From contig CAMLTW010000001.1 of assembly GCA_946486375.1 (NCBI GenBank), forward strand, positions 310,001 to 374,000: a stretch of 64,000 nucleotides of DNA, in the 5' to 3' direction. The notes beneath the pieces were generated by a model, which was not told the origin of the DNA, did not search any database, and worked only from the letters and a program-made list of their open reading frames with translations. Source of the DNA: an uncultured Rikenellaceae bacterium (GTDB taxonomy: Bacteria; Bacteroidota; Bacteroidia; Bacteroidales; Rikenellaceae). The position numbers were made by a program, and so were the translations under genes. Of the stretch, positions 33,369-44,700 are shown one piece after another; the stretch's first letter is position 1; each line of letters opens with the position of its first letter.

Positions 33369-36300
33369 ATGGCAAAAGAAAAAAAATTCATTACCTGTGA
33401 CGGTAACTACGCCGCTGCGCATATCGCCTATATGTTCAGCGAAGTGGCTGCCATTTATCCGATTACGCCTTCTTCGACGATGGCCGAGTACATCGACGAA
33501 TGGGCCGCCGGCGGACGGAAAAACATCTTCGGCGAAACGGTGAAAGTGGTGGAAATGCAATCCGAAGCGGGTGCCGCCGGTGCGGTGCACGGATCGTTGC
33601 AGGCGGGAGCGCTGACGACGACCTATACGGCTTCGCAGGGGCTGCTGCTGATGATTCCGAACATGTACAAGATCGCAGGCGAACTGCTGCCGGCGGTGTT
33701 CCATGTTTCGGCGCGGGCGTTGGCCGCTCAGGCCCTTTCCATCTTCGGAGACCATCAGGACGTGATGGCGACCCGGCAGACCGGTTTTGCCATGCTGGCT
33801 TCGGGAAGCGTGCAGGAAGTGATGGACATCGCCGCCGTGGCGCATCTGGTAGCCATCAAGTCGAAGGTGCCGTTCCTTCATTTCTTCGACGGTTTCCGGA
33901 CTTCGCACGAAATTCAGAAAATCGAAGCGGTGGATCAGGAAGCCATCGCCGGCCTGATCGACCGGGAAGCGTTGGCCGAATTCCGTCAGCGGGCCCTGAA
34001 TCCGGAACATCCGGTGACCCGCGGTACGGCACAGAACCCCGATATCTATTTCCAGTCGCGTGAAGCCTCCAACCGCTTCTATGATGCGGTTCCCGATATG
34101 GTGGAAGCCGCGATGGACGAAATGGCCAAGGTTACGGGACGGAGCTACAAACCGTTCGATTATTACGGAGCGGAAGACGCCGACCGGATCATCATCGCCA
34201 TCGGTTCGGTGACGGATACGATCCGCGAAGTGGTGGATTACCTCAACGGCACGAAGGGCGAAAAGGTCGGCGTGGTGTCGGTGCACCTGTACCGTCCGTT
34301 CTCGGCCAAGCATTTCTTCGCCGCCGTTCCGAAGAGCGTGAAGCGGATTTGCGTGCTCGACCGGACGAAGGAACCGGGAGCCGCCGGAGAACCGCTTTAT
34401 CTGGATGTGAGAGACCAGTTCTACGGAAAGGAAAACGCCCCGATGATCATCGGCGGCCGGTACGGGCTGTCGTCGAAAGACACCACGCCGGCACAGATGA
34501 TCGCCGTTTTCGAAAACCTGAAGGCGGAACAGCCGAAAGACCATTTTACGGTCGGTATCGTGGACGATGTGACCTTCACGTCGCTTCCGGTAGGGAAAGA
34601 AATCAGCCTTGCCAAGCCGGGAACGTTCGAAGGCCTGTTCTTCGGACTCGGTTCCGACGGTACGGTGGGGGCCAACAAGAACTCCATCAAGATCATCGGC
34701 GGTTCGACGGACAAGTATTGCCAGGCTTATTTCTCCTATGACTCCAAGAAGTCGGGCGGGTATACGTCTTCCCATCTCCGTTTCGGGGATCAGCCGATCA
34801 CGTCGCCTTACCTGGTGACCACGCCGGACTTCGTGGCCTGCCATGTGCCTTCCTATGTCGGGAAATACGACGTTTTGAAGGGACTGAAACCAGGCGGTTC
34901 GTTCCTGCTCAACAGCGTGCACGACGCCGAAACGACCAAGAACAGCCTGCCGGACGACATGAAGAAATTCATGGCCGAAAACAAGATCAATTTCTACATC
35001 ATCAATGCGACGAAGATCGCTGCCGAGCTGGGGCTGGGAAGCCGTACCAACACGATCATGCAGTCGGCGTTCTTCAAGATTTCGCAGGTGATTCCGTTCG
35101 ACCGGGCGGTGGAAGAAATGAAAAAGGCCATCTACAAGTCTTACGGAAAGAAGGGCGAGGACATCGTCAACATGAACTACGCCGCCGTGGATCGCGGGGG
35201 CGCGGAAGTGGTGAAGGTGGACGTGCCTGCCGAATGGGCGAATATCGAGGTGAAGGCGCATGCGGATCATGCCGCCGGCGTTCCGGAATTCATTTCCAAG
35301 ATCGTGGAACCGATCAACGCCCTGAAAGGGGACGACCTGCCGGTAAGCGCTTTCATGGGCCGCGAAGACGGGACGTGGGAAAACGGTACGACCGCTTATG
35401 AAAAGCGGGGAATCGCGGTCAACGTGCCGCAGTGGATACCGGAAAATTGTATTCAGTGTAATCAGTGCTCCTACATTTGTCCTCATGCCGTGATCCGTCC
35501 GTTCCTGCTGACCGAGGAAGAAGCGGCTGCGGCTCCGGAAGGCATGGTGACCCTGCAGGGGAACGGCCCGACGAAAGCCTACCGGTTCCGGATTCAGATC
35601 ACTCCCCTCGACTGTACGGGCTGCAGCAACTGCGTGGACGTTTGTCCGGCCCCGAAGAAGGCGTTGACGATGAAACCGCTGGAATCGCAGATGATCCAGC
35701 AGGAATACTGGGCTTACCTCAATGATAAGGTAGGGTATAAGGATGCCGTTGTGGATAAGACCAAGGCGGTGAAGAACACGCAGTTCGCCAAACCGCTGTT
35801 CGAATTCTCGGGAGCGTGCGCCGGTTGCGGCGAAACCCCGTATATCAAGACGATCACTCAGTTGTTCGGCGACCGGATGATGGTGGCCAATGCGACGGGA
35901 TGTTCTTCCATTTACAGCGGTTCGGCTCCTTCCACGCCGTATTGCACGGATGCCAAGGGGCATGGGCCGGCTTGGGCGAACTCCCTGTTCGAGGATAATG
36001 CCGAATTCGGACTGGGGATGCACCTGGGTGTGGAAAAACTGCGCGATCGGGTGGAAGAGAAGATGCGTTATGCCATTGAAAACTGCGAGTGCTGTTCGGC
36101 TGAATTGAAGGCGGCCATGGGCGAGTGGATCGAGGCGAAGGAAGACGGAGCGAAGAGCGCGGAAGTTTCGGCGCGGCTGATCCCGATGCTGGAAGCGTGC
36201 GGTTGCGATACCTGCAAGGAGCTGTTGGCTCTGAAGCAATATTTCGTGAAGAAATCGCAGTGGATCATCGGAGGCGACGGCTGGGCGTACGACATCGGGT

Positions 36301-36926
36301 ATGGCGGACTGGATCACGTGCTGGCTTCGGGCGCTGATGTGAACGTGCTGGTGCTGGATACCGAAGTGTACTCCAATACGGGAGGCCAGTCTTCCAAATC
36401 TACGCCGGTGGGTGCCGTGGCCAAATTCGCTTCCGCCGGGAAACGGATCCGGAAGAAGGATCTGGGAGCGATGGCGATGACTTACGGTTACGTTTATGTG
36501 GCTCAGGTTTCCATGGGCGCCAATCAGAACCAGTATCTCCAGGCCATCAAGGAAGCCGAAGCCTATCCGGGGCCGTCGCTGATCATTGCCTATGCGCCGT
36601 GTATCAACCACGGGATCAAGGGCGGCATGACGCGGACGCAGACGGTGGAAAAGGAAGCCGTGGCATGCGGTTACTGGCAGCTGTGGCGTTACAACCCGAT
36701 GCTCGAAGAGCAGGGTAAGAATCCGTTCACGCTGGATTCCAAAGCGCCGGATTGGAGCAAGTTCCAGGAATTCATCAACAAGGAAGTGCGGTACTCGGCT
36801 TTGGTGAAGGCGTTCCCGACCGAAGCGCAGGAACTGTTCGCGGCTGCGGAAGAAAATGCCAAGTGGCGGTATAACTCGTACCTGCGTTTGAAGGAAATGC
36901 AGTACGGGGCGGCCAAAGAAGAGTAG
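33369..36926 (+). CDS. nifJ: Pyruvate:ferredoxin (flavodoxin) oxidoreductase
   Basis: A 1185-residue single-chain oxidoreductase that converts pyruvate and CoA to acetyl-CoA and CO2, reducing ferredoxin: a central step of anaerobic Bacteroidales metabolism. Domains in order: N-terminal pyruvate-binding domain (YPITPSSTMAEYIDEWAAGG), domain II/III, two [4Fe-4S] clusters CIQCNQCSYICP (~694) and CTGCSNCVDVCP (~749), and the TPP-binding domain (CAGCGETPY, GDGWAYDIGYGG at ~969, DTEVYSNTGGQSSKSTP). Length matches the family. It stands alone with its own promoter and terminator. Confidence 0.96.
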   Translation: MAKEKKFITCDGNYAAAHIAYMFSEVAAIYPITPSSTMAEYIDEWAAGGRKNIFGETVKVVEMQSEAGAAGAVHGSLQAGALTTTYTASQGLLLMIPNMYKIAGELLPAVFHVSARALAAQALSIFGDHQDVMATRQTGFAMLASGSVQEVMDIAAVAHLVAIKSKVPFLHFFDGFRTSHEIQKIEAVDQEAIAGLIDREALAEFRQRALNPEHPVTRGTAQNPDIYFQSREASNRFYDAVPDMVEAAMDEMAKVTGRSYKPFDYYGAEDADRIIIAIGSVTDTIREVVDYLNGTKGEKVGVVSVHLYRPFSAKHFFAAVPKSVKRICVLDRTKEPGAAGEPLYLDVRDQFYGKENAPMIIGGRYGLSSKDTTPAQMIAVFENLKAEQPKDHFTVGIVDDVTFTSLPVGKEISLAKPGTFEGLFFGLGSDGTVGANKNSIKIIGGSTDKYCQAYFSYDSKKSGGYTSSHLRFGDQPITSPYLVTTPDFVACHVPSYVGKYDVLKGLKPGGSFLLNSVHDAETTKNSLPDDMKKFMAENKINFYIINATKIAAELGLGSRTNTIMQSAFFKISQVIPFDRAVEEMKKAIYKSYGKKGEDIVNMNYAAVDRGGAEVVKVDVPAEWANIEVKAHADHAAGVPEFISKIVEPINALKGDDLPVSAFMGREDGTWENGTTAYEKRGIAVNVPQWIPENCIQCNQCSYICPHAVIRPFLLTEEEAAAAPEGMVTLQGNGPTKAYRFRIQITPLDCTGCSNCVDVCPAPKKALTMKPLESQMIQQEYWAYLNDKVGYKDAVVDKTKAVKNTQFAKPLFEFSGACAGCGETPYIKTITQLFGDRMMVANATGCSSIYSGSAPSTPYCTDAKGHGPAWANSLFEDNAEFGLGMHLGVEKLRDRVEEKMRYAIENCECCSAELKAAMGEWIEAKEDGAKSAEVSARLIPMLEACGCDTCKELLALKQYFVKKSQWIIGGDGWAYDIGYGGLDHVLASGADVNVLVLDTEVYSNTGGQSSKSTPVGAVAKFASAGKRIRKKDLGAMAMTYGYVYVAQVSMGANQNQYLQAIKEAEAYPGPSLIIAYAPCINHGIKGGMTRTQTVEKEAVACGYWQLWRYNPMLEEQGKNPFTLDSKAPDWSKFQEFINKEVRYSALVKAFPTEAQELFAAAEENAKWRYNSYLRLKEMQYGAAKEE

Positions 36927-37008
36927 TAGGTGCCGGAGAGTAGTTTTTTGAAAGAAGTGTTTCGTGGCGGTACCCCGAGGGTGTAGGGCATAAAAAAAAA
37001 TGGGGGCG

Positions 37009-37043
37009 GCGCCCGGGAAACGAAAGTTCCCGGGACGCTTTTT
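37009..37043 (+). terminator. Terminator after nifJ
   Basis: GCG-CCCGGGAA (37009-37019) pairs with TTCCCGGG-A-CGC (37027-37038), followed by TTTTTG. The 310-base gap 36927-37236 holds this hairpin and no other feature I can support. Confidence 0.7.
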
Positions 37044-37236
37044 GTTTCGGAAGGGGGATTATGCGGGTTGTGGAACAATGTTTGGGCAGGGGTGAGACGA
37101 GCGGGTTTCCGGGCGCGTCCGGTAGCGGAGGCGCGTTTGTCCGAAAGAAGACATTCGGAGATACGGATGGAAAGAAAGTTGTAGAAAGACGATTAACCGG
37201 AAGAATTTGAATATTTTTGCAGGAGAAAACGATGCT

Positions 37237-39513
37237 ATGTCCCATTTGCCCGATTTGGTTACGGATCTGGCCCTGATTCTGGTGGCGGCCGGAGTCGTTA
37301 CGCTGGTCTTCAAGTGGCTGAAACAACCGCTCGTGCTCGGCTACATCGTGGCGGGCTTTCTGGCCGGCCCTCACGTGACTTTTATGCCGACCGTAGGCGA
37401 TACCGCGAACATCCAGACGTGGGCCGATATCGGCGTGATCTTTCTCCTTTTCGCTCTGGGGCTCGATTTCAGTTTCAAAAAGCTGATGAAGGTCGGAGGA
37501 CCGGCCGTCATCGCTGCCGTCACCATCATATTCGGCATGGTAGCGTTGGGATCTTCCGTGGGGTTGCTGCTGGGCTGGCAGAAAATGAGCTGCATTTTCC
37601 TCGGCGGCATGCTGGCCATGTCTTCCACCTCGATCATATACAAGGCTTTGGAGGACATGGGATTGCAAAGCCGGAAATTCGCCGGGTTGGTGCTGGGCAT
37701 TCTGGTGATCGAGGATATCGTGGCGGTCGTGTTGATGGTGTTGCTTTCCACCATGGCGGTCAGCCATAATTTCGAAGGCACCGAAATGATGTTCAGCATC
37801 GGAAAGCTGATGTTCTTTTTGCTGGCATGGTTCATCATCGGCATTTATGTCATTCCCACTTTCTTCCGCCGCACGCGGTTGCTGATGAACGACGAGACGT
37901 TGCTCGTGGTGTCGTTGGGACTGTGTTTCCTGATGGTGGTGCTGGCGACGGGAGCCGGATTTTCCTCCGCCCTCGGAGCCTTCGTGATGGGATCGATTCT
38001 GGCCGAAACGATGGAGGCGGAAAAAATCGAACACGTAGTGCGCCCCGTCAAAAACCTCTTCGCCGCCGTGTTTTTCGTCTCAGTGGGTATGATGGTCGAT
38101 CCGACCATGATCGTCCGGTACTGGGGGCCGATTCTGCTCATTACGGTGGCGGTGCTGGCAGGACAGAGTCTGTTCGGGACGTTCGGCGTGCTCCTTTCCG
38201 GACAGCCGCTCAAAATCGCCATGCAGTGCGGCTTCTGCCTGACCCAGATCGGAGAGTTCGCCTTCATCATCGCTTCGCTCGGCATGAGCCTGCGGGTAAC
38301 GGACGATTTCCTTTATCCCGTCGTGGTAGCGGTGGCGGTCATCACCACTTTCCTCACCCCTTACATGATCCGGCTGGCCGAGCCGGCTTATGCGTTCGTG
38401 AACAAACGCCTTCCGGGACGCTGGAAGCGTTTCCTTTCCCGGTATGCTTCCGGAGCACGGACGGTCAACCATGAAAGCCACTGGCGGCACCTGGTCGCTT
38501 CGCTGGTGCGGATCGTGCTGCTTTATTCCGTGGTGATCGTCGCCGAACTGATTCTGGCCTTCAGCCTGTTGGTGCCTTTCGTGCGCGCTCATTTGCCGGG
38601 TACGTGGGGAGCGGTCGTAAGCGCGGTAGTGATCGTGGTCGGCATGTCTCCTTTCCTACGGGCCATCGTTGCCAAAAAAAATCATTCGGTCGAGTTTCAG
38701 GCCCTTTGGAACGACAACCGTTTCAACCGGGGATATCTCGTTTCCCTGATCGTTTTCCGGTTTGTGATCGCGGTGTTTTTCGTTACGCTTGTGATCGCCG
38801 GACTGTTCCGGGTTTCGATCGCCCTGCTGATCGCCATCGCCGCGCTGACGGTGGGGGCCATGTTTTATTCCCGGAGGCTCAAACGGGAGTCGATCCGGAT
38901 CGAACGGCATTTCATCCGGAATTTCAACACCCGCGGCGACGGAACCGCCGGACGTCCCCGGTTTGCGGGGCCGCTGCTTTCCCGCGACATCCACCTGTCC
39001 GATTTCGAAGTGCCCGCCGGGAGCGTATGGATCGGGAACACCCTTTCCGAACTGGCGTTGGGAACGAAGTACGGCGTCCACGTGGTGGCGGTTTTCCGGG
39101 GAGAACGCTGGATCAACATTCCGGGCGGGAAGGAACGTATTTATCCCGGCGACCGGTTGCAGGTGATCGGCACCGACGAACAGCTGGTCGGGTTCGGACA
39201 CCGGCTGGCTGCCGAAACCGTTTCGGTGGCGGAGGCCGACCGGACGCAGAGCGGTGTGGAACTGCGGCAGATCATCGTCGATGCCGGTTCGGAACTGCTG
39301 GGAAAATCATTGCGCGAGTCGGGCATCCGCGATAAATACAAATGCCTGGCGGTGGGATTGGATCGGGGCGGCGCTTCCCTGCGCAACCCTACGGCCGATA
39401 CGGTGTTCGGGGAAGGGGACGTGTTATGGGTCGTGGGGGAGGAACGGCACATCCTGGAATTGATAAACGGCAGAGCGGAAACGGCCGGAAGTCTGTCCGA
39501 GGCGAAAGCGTAA
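37237..39513 (+). CDS. CPA2-family cation:proton antiporter with RCK-C domains
   Basis: A 758-residue Kef/CPA2 membrane protein. The N-terminal ~13-helix antiporter domain includes GYIVAGFLAGP, IGVIFLLFALGLDFS and the acidic IEDIVAVV stretch. A second membrane region (~430-550) is unusual in length. Two C-terminal RCK-C (TrkA-C) domains lie at about 583-655 and 675-745 (GVHVVAVFRGERW and CLAVGLDRGG); no RCK-N nucleotide-binding domain is present, so nucleotide gating is doubtful. The likely role is K+ or Na+/H+ exchange. The ATG at 37237 is preferred over the upstream TTG. Confidence 0.85.
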   Translation: MSHLPDLVTDLALILVAAGVVTLVFKWLKQPLVLGYIVAGFLAGPHVTFMPTVGDTANIQTWADIGVIFLLFALGLDFSFKKLMKVGGPAVIAAVTIIFGMVALGSSVGLLLGWQKMSCIFLGGMLAMSSTSIIYKALEDMGLQSRKFAGLVLGILVIEDIVAVVLMVLLSTMAVSHNFEGTEMMFSIGKLMFFLLAWFIIGIYVIPTFFRRTRLLMNDETLLVVSLGLCFLMVVLATGAGFSSALGAFVMGSILAETMEAEKIEHVVRPVKNLFAAVFFVSVGMMVDPTMIVRYWGPILLITVAVLAGQSLFGTFGVLLSGQPLKIAMQCGFCLTQIGEFAFIIASLGMSLRVTDDFLYPVVVAVAVITTFLTPYMIRLAEPAYAFVNKRLPGRWKRFLSRYASGARTVNHESHWRHLVASLVRIVLLYSVVIVAELILAFSLLVPFVRAHLPGTWGAVVSAVVIVVGMSPFLRAIVAKKNHSVEFQALWNDNRFNRGYLVSLIVFRFVIAVFFVTLVIAGLFRVSIALLIAIAALTVGAMFYSRRLKRESIRIERHFIRNFNTRGDGTAGRPRFAGPLLSRDIHLSDFEVPAGSVWIGNTLSELALGTKYGVHVVAVFRGERWINIPGGKERIYPGDRLQVIGTDEQLVGFGHRLAAETVSVAEADRTQSGVELRQIIVDAGSELLGKSLRESGIRDKYKCLAVGLDRGGASLRNPTADTVFGEGDVLWVVGEERHILELINGRAETAGSLSEAKA

Positions 39514-39680
39514 AGGCTGCATTCGGAAACAACCGGCGTTCATCCGGAAACCGAAGCCGGGCTTCCGGCGAAAAAGTTTTCCGGGAAGGGGAGGCGCATC
39601 TATTTTCGTATCCGTAAGCTTGCAGGCGGATACCGAAAAGCCTTGGACAGAGTAGGATTCATTTAAATTCAATGACGATC

Positions 39681-40112
39681 ATGCCTAACGATGTAACCAT
39701 TAACGATACGGTGCAAGCCACCGCTGCAAGTTTTATCACATACGTGCTGGGAGCCGCCGGGTTGAACGGAACCGCTCAAGGGTGGGGCATAGAACCTGCC
39801 CACACGGAAAGATGTTTCGACTTCATCCAGTCTTTCGATCGGCGTTGCGGCGGAAGCGGTACCGACATGCATGTAGGAAGGGAAACGATCTTCCATATTT
39901 CCCATCAAACGTGCACCTTGTTTTTTTACCAAACGTCTGCCGACCCTTCGACTTACCGGGTCGTAGCCATAGGGATTCATGCCGGAGAGGAAGGAGGCGG
40001 CGGACGGGTTCGCGATCCGAAGCGAAGAGCCGCCACTTATAATATTAAGTGGCGCGATACGACGGTTTTGCCTCCGGATTCTTCCCTGCGCGGACGTTCC
40101 GTGACCCTCTAA
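39681..40112 (+). CDS. Hypothetical protein, ~143 aa
   Basis: A short ORF without a recognised family. From the ATG at 39681 it reads MPNDVTINDTVQ, then an alanine-rich stretch and a region with Cys and His (TERCFDFIQ, RRCGGSG, FHISHQTCTLFFYQ), ending in a basic tail. The composition is plausible for a soluble protein, and a strong terminator follows 6 bases after the stop, which supports it. An antisense ORF (39669-39980, minus) also exists and gives a less natural translation. Held as moderate. Confidence 0.5.
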   Translation: MPNDVTINDTVQATAASFITYVLGAAGLNGTAQGWGIEPAHTERCFDFIQSFDRRCGGSGTDMHVGRETIFHISHQTCTLFFYQTSADPSTYRVVAIGIHAGEEGGGGRVRDPKRRAATYNIKWRDTTVLPPDSSLRGRSVTL

Positions 40113-40117
40113 GCCGA

Positions 40118-40145
40118 AGCAGCCCCGTACGGGGCTGCTTTTTTG
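40118..40145 (+). terminator. Terminator after 39681 gene
   Basis: AGCAGCCCC-GTAC-GGGGCTGCT (40118-40139), a perfect 22-base palindrome, followed by TTTTTG. Confidence 0.8.
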
Positions 40146-40219
40146 TGTTTTTCGGAAAAGTCTTTCCTCCCGGACAGCGGGAAGCCGTACCCTTCAAAGC
40201 CGGAGGCGATGAAGAATCC

Positions 40220-41773
40220 CTAACGCAGGTTGCGGTAAAGTCTCCGTTGCCGATACAGCCGGTTCTCGTTTTGCCGCAGCGTTTCGACGCGAGGGCGCTT
40301 TTCCGGTTCGGTCGGCGGTAGGGCCTGAACCGTTCCGGGCGCAGGCCGATCGGAAACCGTTTCCACCGGCGGCAGGGCGATAGGGTTCAAAGATTCGCCG
40401 GGCAGGGGCCATCCGCCGCCGAGGGCTTTATACAGGTCTACGTAGGCGCTCAGCCGGGCCTGCACCACCTGCGAGTATTCCAGTTCGGCCTGGAACAGGG
40501 AACGGTCGGCATCCAGCACTTCCAGGTAACTGGAATATCCCCGGCGGTAGCGTTCGTTGGAAAGTCGCTGGGCTTCCCGGGCCGCTTCCAGCATACGGGC
40601 CGACTCGTACATCTGCTCCCGATACGTGGCGACGGCTGTCAGGGCGTCGCTGACTTCCTGCAACGCTTCCAACACGTTTTGTTCGTAAGCCAGCAGGGCC
40701 TGCCGGGTTTCTTCCCGGGCGATTTCCACCTGACGTTTGTTTTTGCCGAATTCGAAGATGGGACCCGTAATGGTGGCCGCTGCCGACCACACCAGCGATT
40801 TCGATCGCAGCAGGTGCCGGAGTTCCGTGTTGACCAGTCCACCGTCGCCCGTCAGCGTGATCGAAGGGAAGCGCGAGGCCTGGGCCACGCCGATCATGGC
40901 GTTTCGGGTCGCTACCGTATAATAGGCTTCCATGATATCGGGACGCCGTTTCAGAAGATCGGCGGGCAGTCCTGCCGGAATGTCGGCCGGAATGGGCTGC
41001 TGGAGCAGGGAGGCGTGTCTGCCGACCACGATGCCCGGATTTTGACCCAGCAGGGTGCTCAGGGCATAGTTGGTTTGGATCACCGCCCGTTCGTACTGGG
41101 GGATGGCCGCGGCCGCTACGGCCTGCAGCTGTTCGCCCTGCCTCAGGTCGAGGCCCGAAACGGCTCCCCGCTCGTAGCTGAGCCGGATCAGCCGGAGCGA
41201 TTCGGTTCTCGAACGGTAAGTCTCTTCGGCTACCGAGAGGGAGCGTTCGTATTCCAGCAGGGTGAAATAGGTATCGGCTACCTGGGCGATCAGGCTGAGT
41301 ATCACCGACTGCCTGCCGTAATCGGTCGCGTACAACTGATCCCGAGCCGCTTCGGTGGCTCTCCGGATTTTTCCGAAAAAGTCCAGTTCCCAGCCGATGG
41401 AGCCGCCGACGTCGTATTCCTGCACCGGTTTGGACGTGCGTCCCAGTTCCGTTTCGTTTCCGTCCGTGACCTTGAGGGAATAACCCAGCGAGGGGAAGAG
41501 GTCGGCACGGGTGGCCCGCATGTTGAGCCGGGCCTGTTCCACGCGGGAATAAGCGGAAGCGACGTCCCGGTTGTTGGCCAGTGCGGTGGTGACAAGGCGG
41601 TACAGGGTGGTGTCCGAGAAAATCGTCCACCAACGGAGATCGGCTTCCGTGACGTCGTAGGTTCCCGCATAACGGATGGGCATGTCCACCACGGGCGGCC
41701 GGAAGTCCGGCCCCGCCATGCATCCGGTCAGGAGCAGTCCCGCAAGCGGGACGAGTATGTTTTTCGTTTTCAT
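40220..41773 (-). CDS. TolC/OprM-family efflux outer-membrane lipoprotein
   Basis: A 517-residue outer-membrane factor: lipobox LLLTGC, then two OEP repeats with long helices (for example SRVEQARLNMRATRADLFPSLGYS and YERGAVSGLDLRQGEQLQAVAAA; SNERYRRGYSSYLEVLDADRSLFQAELEYSQ). This NodT/OprM class forms the trimeric outer-membrane channel of an RND pump. I take the ATG at 41773; the open frame continues upstream only as an out-of-frame overlap of the RND gene. Last gene of the adaptor-RND-OMF operon, 5 bases after the RND stop. Confidence 0.93.
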   Translation of the reverse strand: MKTKNILVPLAGLLLTGCMAGPDFRPPVVDMPIRYAGTYDVTEADLRWWTIFSDTTLYRLVTTALANNRDVASAYSRVEQARLNMRATRADLFPSLGYSLKVTDGNETELGRTSKPVQEYDVGGSIGWELDFFGKIRRATEAARDQLYATDYGRQSVILSLIAQVADTYFTLLEYERSLSVAEETYRSRTESLRLIRLSYERGAVSGLDLRQGEQLQAVAAAAIPQYERAVIQTNYALSTLLGQNPGIVVGRHASLLQQPIPADIPAGLPADLLKRRPDIMEAYYTVATRNAMIGVAQASRFPSITLTGDGGLVNTELRHLLRSKSLVWSAAATITGPIFEFGKNKRQVEIAREETRQALLAYEQNVLEALQEVSDALTAVATYREQMYESARMLEAAREAQRLSNERYRRGYSSYLEVLDADRSLFQAELEYSQVVQARLSAYVDLYKALGGGWPLPGESLNPIALPPVETVSDRPAPGTVQALPPTEPEKRPRVETLRQNENRLYRQRRLYRNLR

Positions 41774-41778
41774 CGTAT

Positions 41779-44700
41779 CTATGCTTTTGTCGGGAGATTG
41801 CCTCCGGTTTCGTCTCCGGAAGTGAGTTGTGCGGCGGCGGGAGCCGTCGTCGGTACCGGAACGCCGGGGACGGGCACGGCTGCGCCGGTTTCCGCTTCTT
41901 CCTGTTTCCGTCGTTCCCGTTTTTTGTCGTAGTGCCCCCATTTTCCGATCACTACGAAGAGGGCAGGGTAAACGAACAGCCCGATGATCGTGGCCACGAA
42001 CATCCCCCCGCAAAGCGCCAGCCCCATCACGTTCCGGGCGACGGCGTTGGAACCGGTGGCGAAGATCAGCGGCATGATCCCGAAAATGAAGGCCAGGGCC
42101 GTCATCACCACGGGGCGGATACGGAGTCTCACCCCTTCCAGTGCGGCGTCCGTCAGGCTCATCCCTTTATCGTATTGGTCTTTGGCGTATTCGATGATGA
42201 GGATAGCGTTTTTGGCCGCCAATCCGATCAGCATGATGAGCGAAACCTGGAGGAAAATGTTGTCGATGTATTTCGGATCGAAATGGTAGCCCACGTAAAT
42301 GAACAGCATGGCCCCGAACACGGCGAAGGGCACACCGAGCAGAATGGACAGCGGCAGCGACCAGCTTTCGTAGAGGGCGGCCAGGATCAGGAATACGAAG
42401 ATCAGCGCATAGATGAACACGGTGCCTTCCCCCTTGGTGTTGGCTTCCTGATAGGACATGTTCGACCAGGCGTATCCCATGTCGGAAGGAAGCACTTCGT
42501 CGGCCACCTCCGCCAGCGCGTCCATGCTCTGGCTGACGGAGTATCCCGTGGTCGGAAGGCCGGTGACGGATGCCGCCCGGTAGAGGTTGAACCGATTCAC
42601 GAACTGCGCGCCTACCGTGTCCCGGACCGTGATGAAAGCCGACAGCGGAATGCTTCGCCCGGTGGTCCGACTCGTCACGAAGAACTGGCTCAGATCCTGC
42701 ACGTTCTGCCGGTATTCGGATTCCGCCTGAATGTAGGTCTGGTAGAGTTTTCCGAAGCGGTTGAAGTTGTTCACATAGCTGCCTCCGAGGTAGGTGCTCA
42801 GCACGGCATGCAGTTCTTCGAGCGGAACCCCCGCCTGCAGTACTTTTTCGTTGTCGATCAGGATGGCCCGCTGGGGGACATAGGCCTGATACATGGTGCT
42901 GATGGTGGCGATTTCGGGCCGCTTCTTCGCCGCTTCTATGAATTTGTCGACGTAATCCGCGAGATACTGGGGCGTGTTTCCGCCCTTGTCCTGGATCATG
43001 ATCGTAAAGCCCGAACCGGGACCGAGGCCCGGAATGGAGGGAGGCCCGAACGTATAGACCTGGGCTCCGTTCACGGCTTCGTAGAGCAGACCGTTGAGCT
43101 GGTCGGTGATCTGCTGGGCCGTTTCTTTCCGCTGTTTATAGTCCTTCAGCTTGATGAACATGATGCCCGCATTCGGGGACTGGGTGCCGGAAAGAATGCT
43201 GAATCCGGCCGCTCCGGCCACCGCTTCGATGTTGTCGTTGCGTATGATGATGTCGTAGATCTGTTCCACCACGCCGATCGTCCGTTCGAGCGAGGCGGCG
43301 GGAGGCAGTTCGATGTTGGTCAGGATGTACCCCTGGTCTTCGTTCGGCAGGAAACCGGTCGGAACCGCCTTGACGAAAAACAGGGTGGCGCCCGTCAGAA
43401 GGGCGACGAAAATCAGCGAACGCCAGGCGTGGCGGACGATGATCCGGTCGTACTTCAGGTAACCGTTGACCGTACGGTTGAAGCTCCGGTTGAACCAGGC
43501 GAAGAATCCCTTCCGGTTCTTCCGTTTGTTGGGATCGCGCTTTTTCAGCAGGACGGAACAGAGGGCCGGACTCAACGAAAGGGCGTTGATCCCGGAGATC
43601 AGCACCGACAGGGCGATGGTGATGGCGAACTGCTGGTAAAGTTTACCGGCAGCTCCTGGCATCAGGCCCACCGGAAGGAATACGGCCATCAATACGGTCG
43701 TGGTGGCGATGATGGGCGAAGAAACGCTTTTCATGGCCAGTTGGGTGGCTTGTCTGGGAGATAGGCCCTTTTCGATGTTCACCTGCACGGCTTCCACCAC
43801 CACGATGGCATCGTCCACCACCAGCCCGATGGCCAGCACCAGCCCCAGCAGGGAGAAGACGTTGACTGAAAAGTTCAGAAGCGGGAACAGCATGAAAGCC
43901 CCGATCAGGGATACCGGGATAGCGATCACCGGAACGAGGGTGGCCCGCCAGTCCTGAACGAACAGATAGATGACCACGATTACGAGCACCAGGGCGAAGA
44001 TCAGCGTCCAGATGATTTCCTTCACTCCGGAAACGATGGTGCGCGTGGAGTCCACGATCAGGTCGTAATGCATTCCGTCGGGAAAGTCCTGCGCCAGCTC
44101 GGCCATGGCCGCTTTCACGCCGCTCCCGACTTCCACGGCGTTGCTTCCGGGAGCTTGATAGATGGCGATCACCGCTCCGGGCCTTCCCTGATAGAGCGAA
44201 TTGACGTCGTAGGTTTGCGCCCCGAGCTGGATATCGGCTACGTCTTTCAGTTTGACCAGCGATCCGTCGGCATTGGTGCGCAGGATGATTTCGCCGAACT
44301 GTTCCGCTGTGTTGTACTGAGCCGGCATCCGGACGGTATAGGTGAACTGGGTGCCCGGCGGCGCCGGTTCCCCGCCCAGCGATCCCCCCGGCACGACTTG
44401 GCTCTGAGCGTTGATGGCATCGGCGATTTGGCTGACGGTGATGCCCAGGTAATCCAACTGATCCGGCTTGATCCAGATCCGCATGGAATATGCCCCGGAA
44501 CCGAGAACTTGTACCTGTCCCACGCCGTTGATCCGGGCCAGCCTGTCCTGGATGTTGATCATGGCGTAATTGGAGATGAAGTTTTCGTCGAACTGGGCGT
44601 TGTCGGAATAGAGGGCGATCACCTGTACGAAACTACCTTGCGTCTTGCTGGTGGTCACCCCTTGCGTCCGCACGATGGCTGGAAGTTCGGGGGTGGCCGT

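Noticed and set aside
33363-36611. A 1082-codon minus-strand frame over nifJ
   Set aside because: Antisense shadow of nifJ, which has clear Fe-S and TPP motifs; the product is His/Arg-rich noise.
39669-39980. Minus-strand ORF over the 39681 gene
   Set aside because: Less natural composition, and the terminator at 40118 fits the plus-strand gene.
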